A stretch of DNA of 23,180 nt from Bacteroidales bacterium (GTDB lineage Bacteria; Bacteroidota; Bacteroidia; Bacteroidales; Bacteroidaceae). Each line of letters begins with the position of its first letter. Within the stretch, counting starts at the first letter, position 1. Shown here piece by piece: positions 1-7,874 of this stretch. Under the pieces are notes generated by a model. It saw nothing but the letters and a program-made list of their open reading frames with translations. It was not told where the DNA came from and ran no database searches. Position numbers and translations under genes: made by a program. Where the stretch lies: assembly GCA_004557185.1 (NCBI GenBank), contig SFEP01000039.1, forward strand, positions 1-23,180, written 5' to 3'.

Positions 1-1
1 G

Positions 2-67
2 AACCCGAAATTCCTCGAAAAAATCATTCATCTGTTCATCTCGCATTTCGGAAAAACGGAAGGCTGA
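2..67 (+). CDS. C-terminal tail of an unidentified gene (partial)
   Basis: An open frame enters from the left edge and ends at TGA 65-67, giving 21 residues that end in the sequence HFGKTEG. The hydrophobic/amphipathic pattern (FLEKIIHLFISHFG) looks like the last helix of a globular protein, possibly a transcription regulator, but this is too short to assign a family. The terminator at 167-225 lies downstream and would serve this gene on the plus strand, which supports a real gene end here. Confidence 0.4.
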   Translation, partial: NPKFLEKIIHLFISHFGKTEG

Positions 68-97
68 ACCCAATAAATATTTCGTGCGTTTTCCCTG

Positions 98-115
98 CCT
101 GTGACACCTGTGACA
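98..115. repeat. Tandem 9-bp direct repeat
   Basis: CCTGTGACA occurs twice head to tail (98-106 and 107-115) in the gap between the left-edge gene end and the terminator. A partial third copy (CCTGTCA) follows at about 130-136. No function can be assigned; it may be a slippage product or a small binding site. Confidence 0.5.
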
Positions 116-166
116 AACACACTTAGGTGCCTGTCAGAAACGACAAGTTGCGGCTTGCTATTGGAC

Positions 167-225
167 AAAAGTCCCGCCGTCAGACCGAAACAAAAGGAGG
201 CGTTCTGTCTGACGGCGGGATTTTC
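167..225. terminator. Bidirectional intrinsic terminator between the left-edge gene and trmD
   Basis: A perfect 13-bp inverted repeat has arms CCCGCCGTCAGAC (173-185) and GTCTGACGGCGGG (207-219) around a 21-base loop. The arms are flanked by AAAA on the left (167-170) and TTTT on the right (221-224), so a U-run can follow the stem on either strand. It sits between two convergent gene ends, the left-edge gene (+) and trmD (-), where a shared terminator is expected. Confidence 0.85.
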
Positions 226-277
226 AGTACATGCGCTGCTTGGCTACGGCTGCATGGACAGCTTGGGGCGAGTGGGC

Positions 278-955
278 TTATTTGTCAAGCAAATCGGGGC
301 GCAGGCGTTTCGTACGCTCCAAGCTTTGCTGTATTTCCCACTCCTTGATTTTCGCATCGTGGCCCGAGAGGAGAATGTCGGGCACACGCCAGCCCTTGTA
401 TTCGGCGGGTCGGGTGTAGACGGGGGCTGCCAGCAGGTTGTCCTGGAAGGAGTCGTTGAAGGCGCTCTGCTCGTCGCCCAATACCCCAGGAATGAGGCGC
501 ACAATGGCGTCGCTCATCACGGCGGCTGCCAGTTCGCCGCCCGTCAGCACGTAGTCGCCTATGCTTACCTCCTTGGTGATGAGGTGTTCGCGAATGCGGT
601 AGTCGATGCCCTTGTAGTGTCCGCAAAGAATGATGATGTTCTTGTGCAGCGAGAGGCTGTTGGCCATGGGCTGGTCGAACTGCTCGCCGTCGGGCGAGGT
701 GAAGATAATTTCATCGTAGTGGCGCTCAGCCGTCAGCGCGCTGATGCAGGCGTCGATGGGCTGGCATTGCATCACCATACCCGCAAAGCCGCCGAAGGGA
801 TAATCGTCCACACGGCGATGCTTGTCGGTGGTATAGTCGCGCAAGTTGTGCACGTAGATTTCGACAAGCCCCTTCTTCTGGGCACGGGCCAGGATGGAAG
901 TGTTGACAAAACCCTCGAGCATTTCGGGCAGTACGGTAATGATATCAATACGCAT
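278..955 (-). CDS. trmD: tRNA (guanine-N1)-methyltransferase TrmD
   Basis: TrmD methylates N1 of G37 in tRNAs using S-adenosylmethionine, which prevents +1 frameshifting. The 225-residue product begins MRIDIITVLPEML and carries the SPOUT trefoil-knot signatures: the LCGHYKGIDYR segment, the SIGDYVLTGGE loop, and the SAFNDSF region that holds the family's catalytic Asp, followed by the helical C-terminus (RPDLL). The open frame extends ten codons further upstream, but the start at 955 is preferred because family members begin at MRIDI. The gene is somewhat shorter than the approximately 255-residue E. coli enzyme. It stands alone, divergent from ligA, with its own promoter-like box and a downstream terminator. 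It is not in the rpsP-rimM-trmD-rplS arrangement seen in many Proteobacteria. Confidence 0.97.
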   Translation of the reverse strand: MRIDIITVLPEMLEGFVNTSILARAQKKGLVEIYVHNLRDYTTDKHRRVDDYPFGGFAGMVMQCQPIDACISALTAERHYDEIIFTSPDGEQFDQPMANSLSLHKNIIILCGHYKGIDYRIREHLITKEVSIGDYVLTGGELAAAVMSDAIVRLIPGVLGDEQSAFNDSFQDNLLAAPVYTRPAEYKGWRVPDILLSGHDAKIKEWEIQQSLERTKRLRPDLLDK

Positions 956-1020
956 AACAATGTAAAAGTAGGGTAGGGGCAGCATGCGTTTTACATGCCT
1001 ACTGGTAAAAAATGTGAGCG

Positions 1021-1028
1021 CAAAAGTA
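1021..1028 (-). promoter_or_regulatory. Predicted trmD promoter (-7 box)
   Basis: Read on the minus strand, TACTTTTG matches the Bacteroidota primary sigma -7 consensus TAnnTTTG exactly. It lies 65 bases upstream of the trmD start. No convincing TTG -33 element is seen at the usual spacing. Confidence 0.6.
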
Positions 1029-1049
1029 CGAATTATTAGGGTTAATCCG

Positions 1050-1057
1050 TAATTTTG
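1050..1057 (+). promoter_or_regulatory. Predicted ligA promoter (-7 box)
   Basis: TAATTTTG matches TAnnTTTG exactly and lies about 130 bases before the ligA start. It is 21 bases from the oppositely oriented trmD -7 box, so the two -35-equivalent regions must overlap. Confidence 0.55.
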
Positions 1058-1188
1058 CTCATAAAATAAGGCAGGAAGCCCGCTGGCGAACTTTTTACCG
1101 CGGCGGCTTTTTTTACCTCAGGCCGCACACCGATGCTCAGAGGCGTTGCCTTTTTACCACAAGCCACACACCACACACGTCCATCACG

Positions 1189-3207
1189 ATGACCGACGAA
1201 GCACGCATAAAAGAGTTGCGCGAGGCGTTGCATGCGCACAATTACAACTACTATGTGAAGAGCGCGCCCACCATCAGCGACCAAGAGTTCGACCGCCTGC
1301 TTGCCGAATTGGCCGACCTGGAGGCTCGCCATCCCGAGCTCTACGACGCCAACTCGCCTACCCAGCGTGTGGGGAGCGACCTCAGCCAGGACTTCAAGCA
1401 AGTGCAGCACGCGCGCCCCATGTTGTCGTTGGGTAATACCTATTCGCGTGCAGACGTGGCAGCCTTTTACAACCGCGTGAGCGAGGGGCTGGGAGGCGCA
1501 CCGTTCGATGTGTTTTGTGAACTCAAGTTCGATGGTCTCAGCATCAGTCTTATTTACGAAAACCGCTGCCTTGTGCGTGCCGTGACGCGTGGTGACGGCG
1601 TGCAAGGCGACGATGTGACGGCCAACATTCGCACCATACGCAGCATTCCCCTCACACTGCCGGCCGACTGCCCTTGTCCGCAGCAGTTTGAAATACGCGG
1701 CGAAGTGTTGATGCCCTGGCACTCGTTCGACAAGCTCAATGCGCAGCGCGAGGAGCAGGGCGAACAGCTCTTTGCCAATCCACGTAACGCCGCTTCGGGC
1801 ACACTCAAGAGCAAGTCGTCGGCCGTGGTGGCACGCCGCGGGCTTGACGCCTACCTCTACTATTTGCTGGCCGACGAGCAGGTAGCCGGCACGCAGGCCG
1901 AGTGTATGGACAAGGCGCGGGCTTGGGGCTTCCAAACCTCGCAGCACACCCGTTTGGCCCATACGCTACAAGAGATTTACGACTACATAGACTACTGGGA
2001 CGTGCACCGCAGTGAACTGCCTGTGGCCACCGACGGCATTGTGCTTAAGGTCAATGCGCTGGCGCAGCAGCAGGAATTAGGCTATACGTCGAAGAGTCCA
2101 CGCTGGGCCATAGCCTATAAGTTTCAGGCCGAACGTGCCTGCACCCGTCTGCTCAAGGTCACCTTCCAGGTAGGCCGCACGGGAGCCGTGACGCCTGTGG
2201 CCAACATGGAGCCTGTGCCGCTGGCTGGCACAATGGTGCGCCGCGCCTCGCTACACAACGCCGACATCATAGCCAGCCTCGACCTGCACATAGGCGACAT
2301 GGTGTATGTGGAGAAAGCCGGCGAAATCATTCCGCAGGTAACGGGCGTGGACACCGCTGCGCGCACTGCCGAAATCGACGAGAGCCGCCGCGTCACCTTT
2401 ATCACGCACTGCCCCGAATGCGGTACGCCGCTGGTGCGCTATCCCGGCGAGGCCGCCCACTACTGCCCCAACGCGGCTACTTGCCCGCCGCAAATCAAGG
2501 GTAAGATAGAACACTTCATCAGCCGCGACGCCATGAACATCGACTCGCTCGGACCTGAAACCGTGGCCGACCTCTACGAGCGCCGACTGCTGCGCAATGT
2601 GGCCGATCTCTACGCCCTGCGCACCGAGCAACTGAGTGGGACCGACGGCAAGCGCCAGCGCAGTGCCGAGAAACTCATAGCAGGCATAGCTAAGAGCCGC
2701 GAAGTGCCCTTCAGCCGCGTGCTTTACGCCCTCGGCATACGCTTTGTGGGCAAAGTGGCAGCCAAGGCCTTGGCCGCGCATTTCGGCAGCGCTGAGGCAT
2801 TGGCGCAAGCCTCTCTTGAAGAAATGCAGATGGTGGAAGGCGTGGGCCAGGTGATAGCGGGCAGCGTGCGTCAGTGGTTCATGGTGGAGGAAAACCGCCA
2901 GCTGCTGGCACGTTTGGCCGAGGCCGGTCTGCAAATGCAGGAAAAACCCGCCACCGAGGCCGTGAGCGACAAGCTCGCAGGACAGAGCGTAGTGATAAGC
3001 GGCACCTTCGACCACCACTCGCGCGACGAATACAAGGCGCTCATCGAGGCACACGGCGGCAAGTCGGTGGGTAGCATTTCCAAGCGCACCTCTTTCATTC
3101 TGATGGGCCACAACATGGGACCATCGAAACTGGAGAAAGCCAAGAAGGAGAACATACCGCTCGTAACGGAAGAAGAGTTCAGACGCATGATTGGCGAAAC
3201 GGAATAG
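1189..3207 (+). CDS. ligA: NAD+-dependent DNA ligase LigA
   Basis: LigA seals nicks in duplex DNA during replication and repair, using NAD+ as AMP donor. At 672 residues it is close to the E. coli enzyme (671) and shows all expected parts. These are: domain Ia with the conserved tyrosines (YNYYVKSAPTISDQEFD, about 18-35); the adenylation motif ELKFDG with nucleophile Lys113; the OB-fold with EKAGEIIPQV; a four-cysteine zinc finger (Cys408, 411, 426, 432); helix-hairpin-helix repeats (for example ALGIRFVG and VEGVGQ); and a C-terminal BRCT domain from about 594. The start at 1189 gives the standard N-terminus. No residue is missing. dapA follows 122 bp downstream. Confidence 0.98.
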   Translation: MTDEARIKELREALHAHNYNYYVKSAPTISDQEFDRLLAELADLEARHPELYDANSPTQRVGSDLSQDFKQVQHARPMLSLGNTYSRADVAAFYNRVSEGLGGAPFDVFCELKFDGLSISLIYENRCLVRAVTRGDGVQGDDVTANIRTIRSIPLTLPADCPCPQQFEIRGEVLMPWHSFDKLNAQREEQGEQLFANPRNAASGTLKSKSSAVVARRGLDAYLYYLLADEQVAGTQAECMDKARAWGFQTSQHTRLAHTLQEIYDYIDYWDVHRSELPVATDGIVLKVNALAQQQELGYTSKSPRWAIAYKFQAERACTRLLKVTFQVGRTGAVTPVANMEPVPLAGTMVRRASLHNADIIASLDLHIGDMVYVEKAGEIIPQVTGVDTAARTAEIDESRRVTFITHCPECGTPLVRYPGEAAHYCPNAATCPPQIKGKIEHFISRDAMNIDSLGPETVADLYERRLLRNVADLYALRTEQLSGTDGKRQRSAEKLIAGIAKSREVPFSRVLYALGIRFVGKVAAKALAAHFGSAEALAQASLEEMQMVEGVGQVIAGSVRQWFMVEENRQLLARLAEAGLQMQEKPATEAVSDKLAGQSVVISGTFDHHSRDEYKALIEAHGGKSVGSISKRTSFILMGHNMGPSKLEKAKKENIPLVTEEEFRRMIGETE

Positions 3208-3329
3208 CCGCGCCGTCTACTCCTTATTATATATACCGCGCCGCGCACTCCATATTTTATATATACAGACAAGCAACAAGCACACGGCCGCCAAGTATAG
3301 CGGCGTGTACATAATACATCCATTGACTT
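3208..3329 (+). promoter_or_regulatory. dapA leader with two ACTCC-TATATA elements
   Basis: The gap between ligA and dapA contains two similar AT-rich elements, ACTCCTTATTATATATA (3219-3235) and ACTCCATATTTTATATATA (3247-3265), in otherwise GC-rich DNA. Related elements precede several other genes here (near 4316, 8463, 16567 and 20103). No TAnnTTTG box or clear terminator is visible. The elements may belong to the promoter or to an unstructured 5' leader. Confidence 0.45.
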
Positions 3330-4223
3330 ATGTCGCGAACCAATCCATTCCGGGGTATGGGTATAGCCCTTGTTACTCCTTTCCTTGAAGACGGAAGCGT
3401 AGACTTTGCCGCGCTTGAAAAATTGGTGGAATATCAGATAGCCGAAGGTGCCGACTTTCTGTGCGTGCTGGGCACGACGGCCGAAACGCCTTGTCTTGCG
3501 CCCGACGAACAGCAGGCTATCATCAGCACGGTACGCCGCGTGAATGCCGGCCGTGTGCCACTGCTGCTTGGTGCTGGTGGCAACTGCACCCGCCACGTGG
3601 TGGAGGGCTTGCAGCGGCTTGACGTTACGGGGCTCTCTGGCGTGCTCATTGTCTGCCCCTACTACAACAAGCCCACGCAGGAGGGCCTCTACCAACATTT
3701 TGCCGCCGTGGCCGAGGCCTCGCCCCTGCCCGTAGTGCTCTACAACGTGCCAGGTCGCACGGGTGTCAACCTCGAGGCCGAAACCACGCTGCGCATAGCC
3801 CGCGACTACGCCAACGTGGTGGCCATCAAGGAGGCCTCGGGCAAGCTTGACCAGATAGCGCACATCCTGCAGCACGCACCCGAAGGCTTCGACGTGCTGA
3901 GCGGCGACGACGCGCTGACCTACGACATGATAGGTATGGGTGCGAAGGGTGTTATCTCGGTAATAGGCAACGCATACCCTGCACTCTTCACGCAAATGGT
4001 GCATGATGCCCGCGACGGCCGTCAGGCTGAAGCCCTCGCCACGCACCAGCGTCTGACCGACATGTACGAACTCATGACGCGCGACGGCAACCCCGCAGGT
4101 GTGAAAGACCTGCTTGCTACCTATGGCCGCATTTACAACGTGCTACGCCTGCCGCTTGTGCCCGTCACCGACCAGACGGGTTGCGAAATAGCCGCTGCGC
4201 TCGCTGCCATCGAGGGGCTTTAA
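3330..4223 (+). CDS. dapA: 4-hydroxy-tetrahydrodipicolinate synthase DapA
   Basis: DapA condenses pyruvate with L-aspartate semialdehyde, the first committed step towards lysine and meso-diaminopimelate for peptidoglycan. The 297-residue TIM-barrel protein has the expected motifs: GTTAETPCL near residues 47-55 (GTTGE-type dicarboxylate loop), YNVPGRTG with Tyr138 of the catalytic triad, and the Schiff-base Lys167 in the IKEASG motif. The glycine of the usual GTTGE loop is alanine here. The length matches the family. A hairpin with a T-run follows the stop codon. Confidence 0.96.
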   Translation: MSRTNPFRGMGIALVTPFLEDGSVDFAALEKLVEYQIAEGADFLCVLGTTAETPCLAPDEQQAIISTVRRVNAGRVPLLLGAGGNCTRHVVEGLQRLDVTGLSGVLIVCPYYNKPTQEGLYQHFAAVAEASPLPVVLYNVPGRTGVNLEAETTLRIARDYANVVAIKEASGKLDQIAHILQHAPEGFDVLSGDDALTYDMIGMGAKGVISVIGNAYPALFTQMVHDARDGRQAEALATHQRLTDMYELMTRDGNPAGVKDLLATYGRIYNVLRLPLVPVTDQTGCEIAAALAAIEGL

Positions 4224-4244
4224 GCCGCCCACTTCTTTTATAAC

Positions 4245-4289
4245 ACGCCCCTAAGGTGCACCTTGCCACCTTTGGGGCGTCTGCGTTTT
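4245..4289 (+). terminator. Probable terminator after dapA
   Basis: Arms ACGCCCCTAAGGTG (4245-4258) and CACCTTTGGGGCGT (4267-4280) pair over 14 positions with a single T-T mismatch and an 8-base loop. TTTT follows at 4286-4289 after five intervening bases. The T-run is short and displaced, so efficiency is uncertain. Confidence 0.6.
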
Positions 4290-4315
4290 ATCTATATAGA
4301 AAAACCTTCTCCACC

Positions 4316-4326
4316 ACTCCTTTCTT
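4316..4326 (+). promoter_or_regulatory. Pyrimidine-rich start region of the PEP-binding gene
   Basis: ACTCCTTTCTT abuts the ATG at 4327, with TCTATATAGA about 15 bases further upstream (4291-4300). There is no Shine-Dalgarno sequence; the segment instead resembles the anti-Shine-Dalgarno tail of 16S rRNA. It is one of several related leaders in the window. Confidence 0.35.
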
Positions 4327-7323
4327 ATGCCACACCCCTCTGCCAACGTGACGCGAGACGAAGTGCGCCTGTCGATGCTGCGCGACACGCCTTATGCCAT
4401 GCTGATGAACAAACGCGTGTACAACGTGCTGCTCATTTCTACTAAATACGACGCCTTCATGCTCGAAGACGACGGCCGCGTGGACGAACAGATATTCAAC
4501 GAATACACCGCCCTCAACCTGCGCTATCCGCCCCGTTTCACGCAGGTTACCAGCGAGGACGAGGCGCTGGCCTGCCTGGCCGACCGCAACTTCGAACTCG
4601 TCATCGTGATGCCTGGATCATCGGCATGCGACGTATTCAGTGCGGCGGGCAGCATCAAACAGCAGTATCCGCACATACCCATCGTGGTGCTGACGCCTTT
4701 CAGCAAGGAGGTGAGCCGCCGCGTGGCCCGCGAGGACCTTTCGCACATCGACTACGTGTTCAGTTGGCTGGGCAACTCCGAACTGCTCGTAGCCATCATC
4801 AAGCTGATTGAGGACAAGGTGAATGCTGAGAGCGACATGGAGTCGGTGGGCGTGCAGACCATCCTGCTTGTGGAGGACAGCATCCGCTTTTACTCATCAG
4901 CCCTGCCGCAGCTCTACAGGGTGGTGTTGGAGCAAAGTCGCGAGTTCTCCAAAGAAGCCCTCAACGACCACCTGAAGATGCTGCGTATGCGTGGCCGTCC
5001 CAAAATTATGCTGGCACGCAACTACGAGGAAGCGGTGGAAATCATACAGCGCTACCCGCGCAACCTGCTGGGCGTGGTGAGCGACTTCAGTTTCACCCGC
5101 GGCGGCGTGAAGGACCCTATGGCGGGCTACCATCTGGGCTGCATGCTGCGCCAAATGGACCCACACCTGCCCCTGTTGCTTGAGTCGAGTGAACCCGAAA
5201 ATGCTCGCTATGCCGAAGAACTTGGCGCTCCCTTCATAGCCAAACGTTCGAAGAGCTATCCGCAGGACCTCCGCAGCGCACTCATGAAGCACTTTGGCTT
5301 CGGCGATTTCGTGATTGAAGACCCCGCCACGCATCAGGAACTCTTCCGCATCAAGGACCTCAAGGGCTTGCAGCAATGCATCTTCCGCATCCCCGACGAT
5401 GCGCTGCGCCACCATCTGTCGCACAACCATTTCTCCCGCTTCTTCTATTCGCGTGCCATGTTTCCGCCCGCCGAAATTCTGCGTATGCACGACGTGTCGC
5501 AGTACGACGACATGGACGAGGCGCGCCACTTCATCTTCCGACTGATTGTGGAGTACCGCCGCATCAAGAATGCGGGCGTGGTGGCCGTCTACGAGCGCGA
5601 CCGCTTCGACGAGTACAGCAACTTTGCCCGCATCGGCAACGGCTCGTTGGGAGGCAAAGGCCGCGGTCTGGCCTTTATGGGTACGCTCTCCCGCCGCTAC
5701 CCCCACCTTGCCACCGAGCACCTCACCATGGGCATACCGCGCACCGTGGTCATCTGCACCGACATCTTCGACGCCTTCATGGAGCAGAACAACCTCTACC
5801 CCGTGGCGCTTAGTGACAGCAGCGACGAGGAAATACTGCAAGCCTTCATGGCTGCCCATCTGCCAGACACTGTGCTCGACGACCTCGCGGCCCTCTTCCA
5901 CGTCATCGACCACCCCATAGCCGTGCGCTCATCCAGTCTGCTCGAGGACTCGCAGTATCAGCCCTTCGCAGGCGTCTATGCCACCTACATGGTGCCTCGT
6001 GTACACGACGACGCCCTCATGCTTGAGTTGCTGCGCGGCGCTGTCAAGGCCGTCTATGCGTCGGTGTTCTACCGCGACAGCAAGGCTTACCTCACCGCCA
6101 CGCAGAACCTCATCGACCAGGAGAAGATGGCCATCGTCATACAGGAAGTGGTGGGCACGCAGCACGACAACCTGTTTTATCCCACCCTGTCGGGCGTGGC
6201 GAGGAGCATCAACTTCTATCCCATCGAGAACGAGCAGCCCGAAGAGGGAGTGGTCAGCATGGCTTTAGGTCTGGGTAAATACATCGTCGACGGCGGTAAG
6301 GCCCTGCGCTTCTCGCCCGCCCATCCACGACACATCTTGCAGTTGGGCAGTGTGCAGACGGCGCTTCGCGACACGCAACGCGACTTCCTGGCGCTCGACC
6401 TCAACCACCTTACCACCGAATTCTCATGCAAGGATGACTTCAACCTGTTGCGTCGCAGCGTGCAGCAGTGGCCCACTGACAACGCGGTGGCCTCGCTGCT
6501 CCTCTCCACCTACGACATAGAGAGCGACCGCCTGCTGCCCGGCGTGTGCACCTGGACAAGGGGCCGCCGCGTGGTCACACTCGCCAACCTGCTGCAAGGC
6601 ACCGACATCCCGCTCGCGGCCAGTATCAAGGAACTGCTGCACATCGGCGAGAAGGAAATGGGACAGCCTGTGGAAATAGAATTTGCCGTGCAGATAGAGT
6701 CGCCCACCACCGCCCACTTCTATCTGTTGCAGGTGCGTCCCATTGTCGACGTGAATGAAAACGTGGCCGACTGCTACGACCTGCAGCCCACCGACCACGT
6801 GCTGCTGCAAAGCCGCCACGTGTTGGGCAATGGCATCGTGAACGACGTGCGACACGTGGTCTACGTCACGGCCGCTCACTTCGACAGTGACACCAACACC
6901 CGCATAGCCGCCGAACTGGCAGAACTTAACGCACGCTTCAACCAAAGTGAAACGGGCTACGTGCTGGTGGGACCCGGCCGCTGGGGCAGCAGTGACCCTT
7001 GCTTGGGCATACCCGTCACATGGCCGCAGATTTGTGCAGCCCGCATCGTGGTGGAGTGCCAGCCTGAGGGCTTTGCCGTGGAGCCCAGCCAAGGTTCGCA
7101 CTTCTTCCAAAACCTCACCTCGCTCGGTGTGGGTTACTTCACGCTGCCTGCCGTGCCTGAGGCCGACAACCTCTACGACCGTGCTTGGCTCGATGCACAA
7201 CCAGCCGACTACGAATCTCCCCTTCTGCGCTGTGTGGCCTTGTCTGCTCCCTTGCTCATCCGCATGGACGGCATGCATCAGCGTGGCTACGTGGCACTGG
7301 CATCCGATGGCGAGTCAGCGTAA
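4327..7323 (+). CDS. Receiver-like/PEP-pyruvate-binding ATP-grasp fusion protein
   Basis: This 998-residue protein joins signalling-type and phosphotransfer-type domains. Residues of about 28-168 form a degenerate receiver-like fold. Residues of about 175-340 form a second one with ILLVEDS (179-185) and a putative phosphoacceptor Asp253 in VVSDFSF. From about 440, GNGSLGGKGRGLAFMG opens a PEP-synthase-like ATP-grasp domain with AVRSSSLLEDS (Arg534), QEVVG, a MALGLGKYIVDGGKALRF segment and the closing LLQVRPI. The final 200 residues contain a distinctive GPGRWGSSDP motif. The phosphohistidine swivel and PEP-binding TIM barrel of true PEP synthase are absent, so ordinary pyruvate-to-PEP conversion is unlikely (inference). 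Substrate and partner are unknown. Homologous fusions are often annotated as phosphoenolpyruvate synthase in Bacteroidota. The start at 4327 gives the longest frame; later Met codons at 4375 or 4408 are possible. Confidence 0.8.
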   Translation: MPHPSANVTRDEVRLSMLRDTPYAMLMNKRVYNVLLISTKYDAFMLEDDGRVDEQIFNEYTALNLRYPPRFTQVTSEDEALACLADRNFELVIVMPGSSACDVFSAAGSIKQQYPHIPIVVLTPFSKEVSRRVAREDLSHIDYVFSWLGNSELLVAIIKLIEDKVNAESDMESVGVQTILLVEDSIRFYSSALPQLYRVVLEQSREFSKEALNDHLKMLRMRGRPKIMLARNYEEAVEIIQRYPRNLLGVVSDFSFTRGGVKDPMAGYHLGCMLRQMDPHLPLLLESSEPENARYAEELGAPFIAKRSKSYPQDLRSALMKHFGFGDFVIEDPATHQELFRIKDLKGLQQCIFRIPDDALRHHLSHNHFSRFFYSRAMFPPAEILRMHDVSQYDDMDEARHFIFRLIVEYRRIKNAGVVAVYERDRFDEYSNFARIGNGSLGGKGRGLAFMGTLSRRYPHLATEHLTMGIPRTVVICTDIFDAFMEQNNLYPVALSDSSDEEILQAFMAAHLPDTVLDDLAALFHVIDHPIAVRSSSLLEDSQYQPFAGVYATYMVPRVHDDALMLELLRGAVKAVYASVFYRDSKAYLTATQNLIDQEKMAIVIQEVVGTQHDNLFYPTLSGVARSINFYPIENEQPEEGVVSMALGLGKYIVDGGKALRFSPAHPRHILQLGSVQTALRDTQRDFLALDLNHLTTEFSCKDDFNLLRRSVQQWPTDNAVASLLLSTYDIESDRLLPGVCTWTRGRRVVTLANLLQGTDIPLAASIKELLHIGEKEMGQPVEIEFAVQIESPTTAHFYLLQVRPIVDVNENVADCYDLQPTDHVLLQSRHVLGNGIVNDVRHVVYVTAAHFDSDTNTRIAAELAELNARFNQSETGYVLVGPGRWGSSDPCLGIPVTWPQICAARIVVECQPEGFAVEPSQGSHFFQNLTSLGVGYFTLPAVPEADNLYDRAWLDAQPADYESPLLRCVALSAPLLIRMDGMHQRGYVALASDGESA

Positions 7324-7412
7324 GGTTGAAGGCAATCAGTCACGCCGTACGCCCGTTTTCGGCAAGGATGAAACCGTTTTTCCACGGCTCTTTTCCATTC
7401 CTCCAACAAGCT

Positions 7413-7468
7413 TAGTGCGTTGCCATGCCGGCATAACAACGTTACCACGCCGGCATGGCAACGCACTA
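7413..7468. repeat. Large palindrome made of two 22-bp palindromic units
   Basis: Perfect 20-base arms, TAGTGCGTTGCCATGCCGGC (7413-7432) and its complement (7449-7468), flank a 16-base loop. Each half also contains a near-palindrome of the form GTTGCCATGCCGGCATGGCAAC-like halves around GCCGGC, so the element is also an imperfect direct repeat of a self-complementary unit. It lies 89 bases after the stop of the PEP-binding gene. It could end transcription or be a REP-like repeat; no T-run follows. Confidence 0.8.
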
Positions 7469-7527
7469 CAAGGCACTGCGTATCGATTTCCTCCCAAATA
7501 GTAACGGATAGGTGCTATGTAGAAACG

Positions 7528-7779
7528 GATAGGCTGCGGCTCGGGATGAGAAAATGAAAAAACTGCGTGTTTTCTTTTCTCCTCCACTCGCCTTGCACTA
7601 TCTTTAGATAAGATAGGCTGCGGCTCGGGATGAGAAAATGAAAAAGCTGCGCGTTTTCTTTTCTCCTCCACTCGCCTTGCACTATCTTTGGATAAGATAG
7701 GCTGCGGCTCGGGATGAGAAAACGAAAAACCTTCGGCTTTTCTTTTCTCCTCCACTCGCCTTGCACTATCTTTGCACCA
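7528..7779 (+). repeat. Three tandem 84-bp repeats with embedded hairpin and -7 box
   Basis: Copies begin at 7528, 7612 and 7696, each opening with GATAGGCTGCGGCTCGGGAT, with an exact period of 84 bp. Every copy has an A-rich segment (GAGAAAA-GAAAA) facing its complement (TTTTCTTTTCTC), giving a potential hairpin. Each then has CTCCACTCGCCTTGCAC and a -7-like box: TATCTTTA in copy 1 and TATCTTTG in copies 2 and 3. The loop bases between the arms differ most (ACTGCGTG, GCTGCGCG, CCTTCGGC). The array fills most of the 550-base gap before the DUF4199 gene. The 28-residue periodic minus-strand frame is a by-product of 84 being divisible by three. Confidence 0.9.
7767..7774 (+). promoter_or_regulatory. 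Predicted promoter (-7 box) of the DUF4199-GT2 gene group
   Basis: TATCTTTG at the end of the third 84-bp repeat matches TAnnTTTG exactly and lies about 100 bases before the ATG at 7875. The same box occurs in the second repeat (7683-7690), so initiation might occur at more than one copy. Confidence 0.6.
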
Positions 7780-7874
7780 TCTTTTACACGCTTTGTTGTA
7801 AAGGAACTCCTCTATACTCCGCCTTTTTCCTTTCTTTTCAAGATAGCATAGCGGAGTACCAATCGCTTTTATTT

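Noticed and set aside
101..976. Plus-strand 291-residue ORF opposite trmD
   Set aside because: The minus-strand frame encodes a clear TrmD with all motifs; the plus-strand frame is a by-product of GC-rich codon use and crosses the terminator.
2871..4046. Minus-strand 391-residue ORF across the ligA-dapA junction
   Set aside because: It runs antisense to two unmistakable genes, shows no family-like motifs and has low-complexity His/Val-rich composition typical of antisense shadows.
7336..7755. Minus-strand ORF encoding a repeated 28-residue peptide
   Set aside because: The peptide repeat merely mirrors the 84-bp DNA repeat (84 is a multiple of three); the DNA repeats carry promoter-like boxes on the other strand.
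7528..7779. Possible CRISPR array
   Set aside because: The three copies are directly adjacent with no unique spacers between them, and no cas gene is seen.
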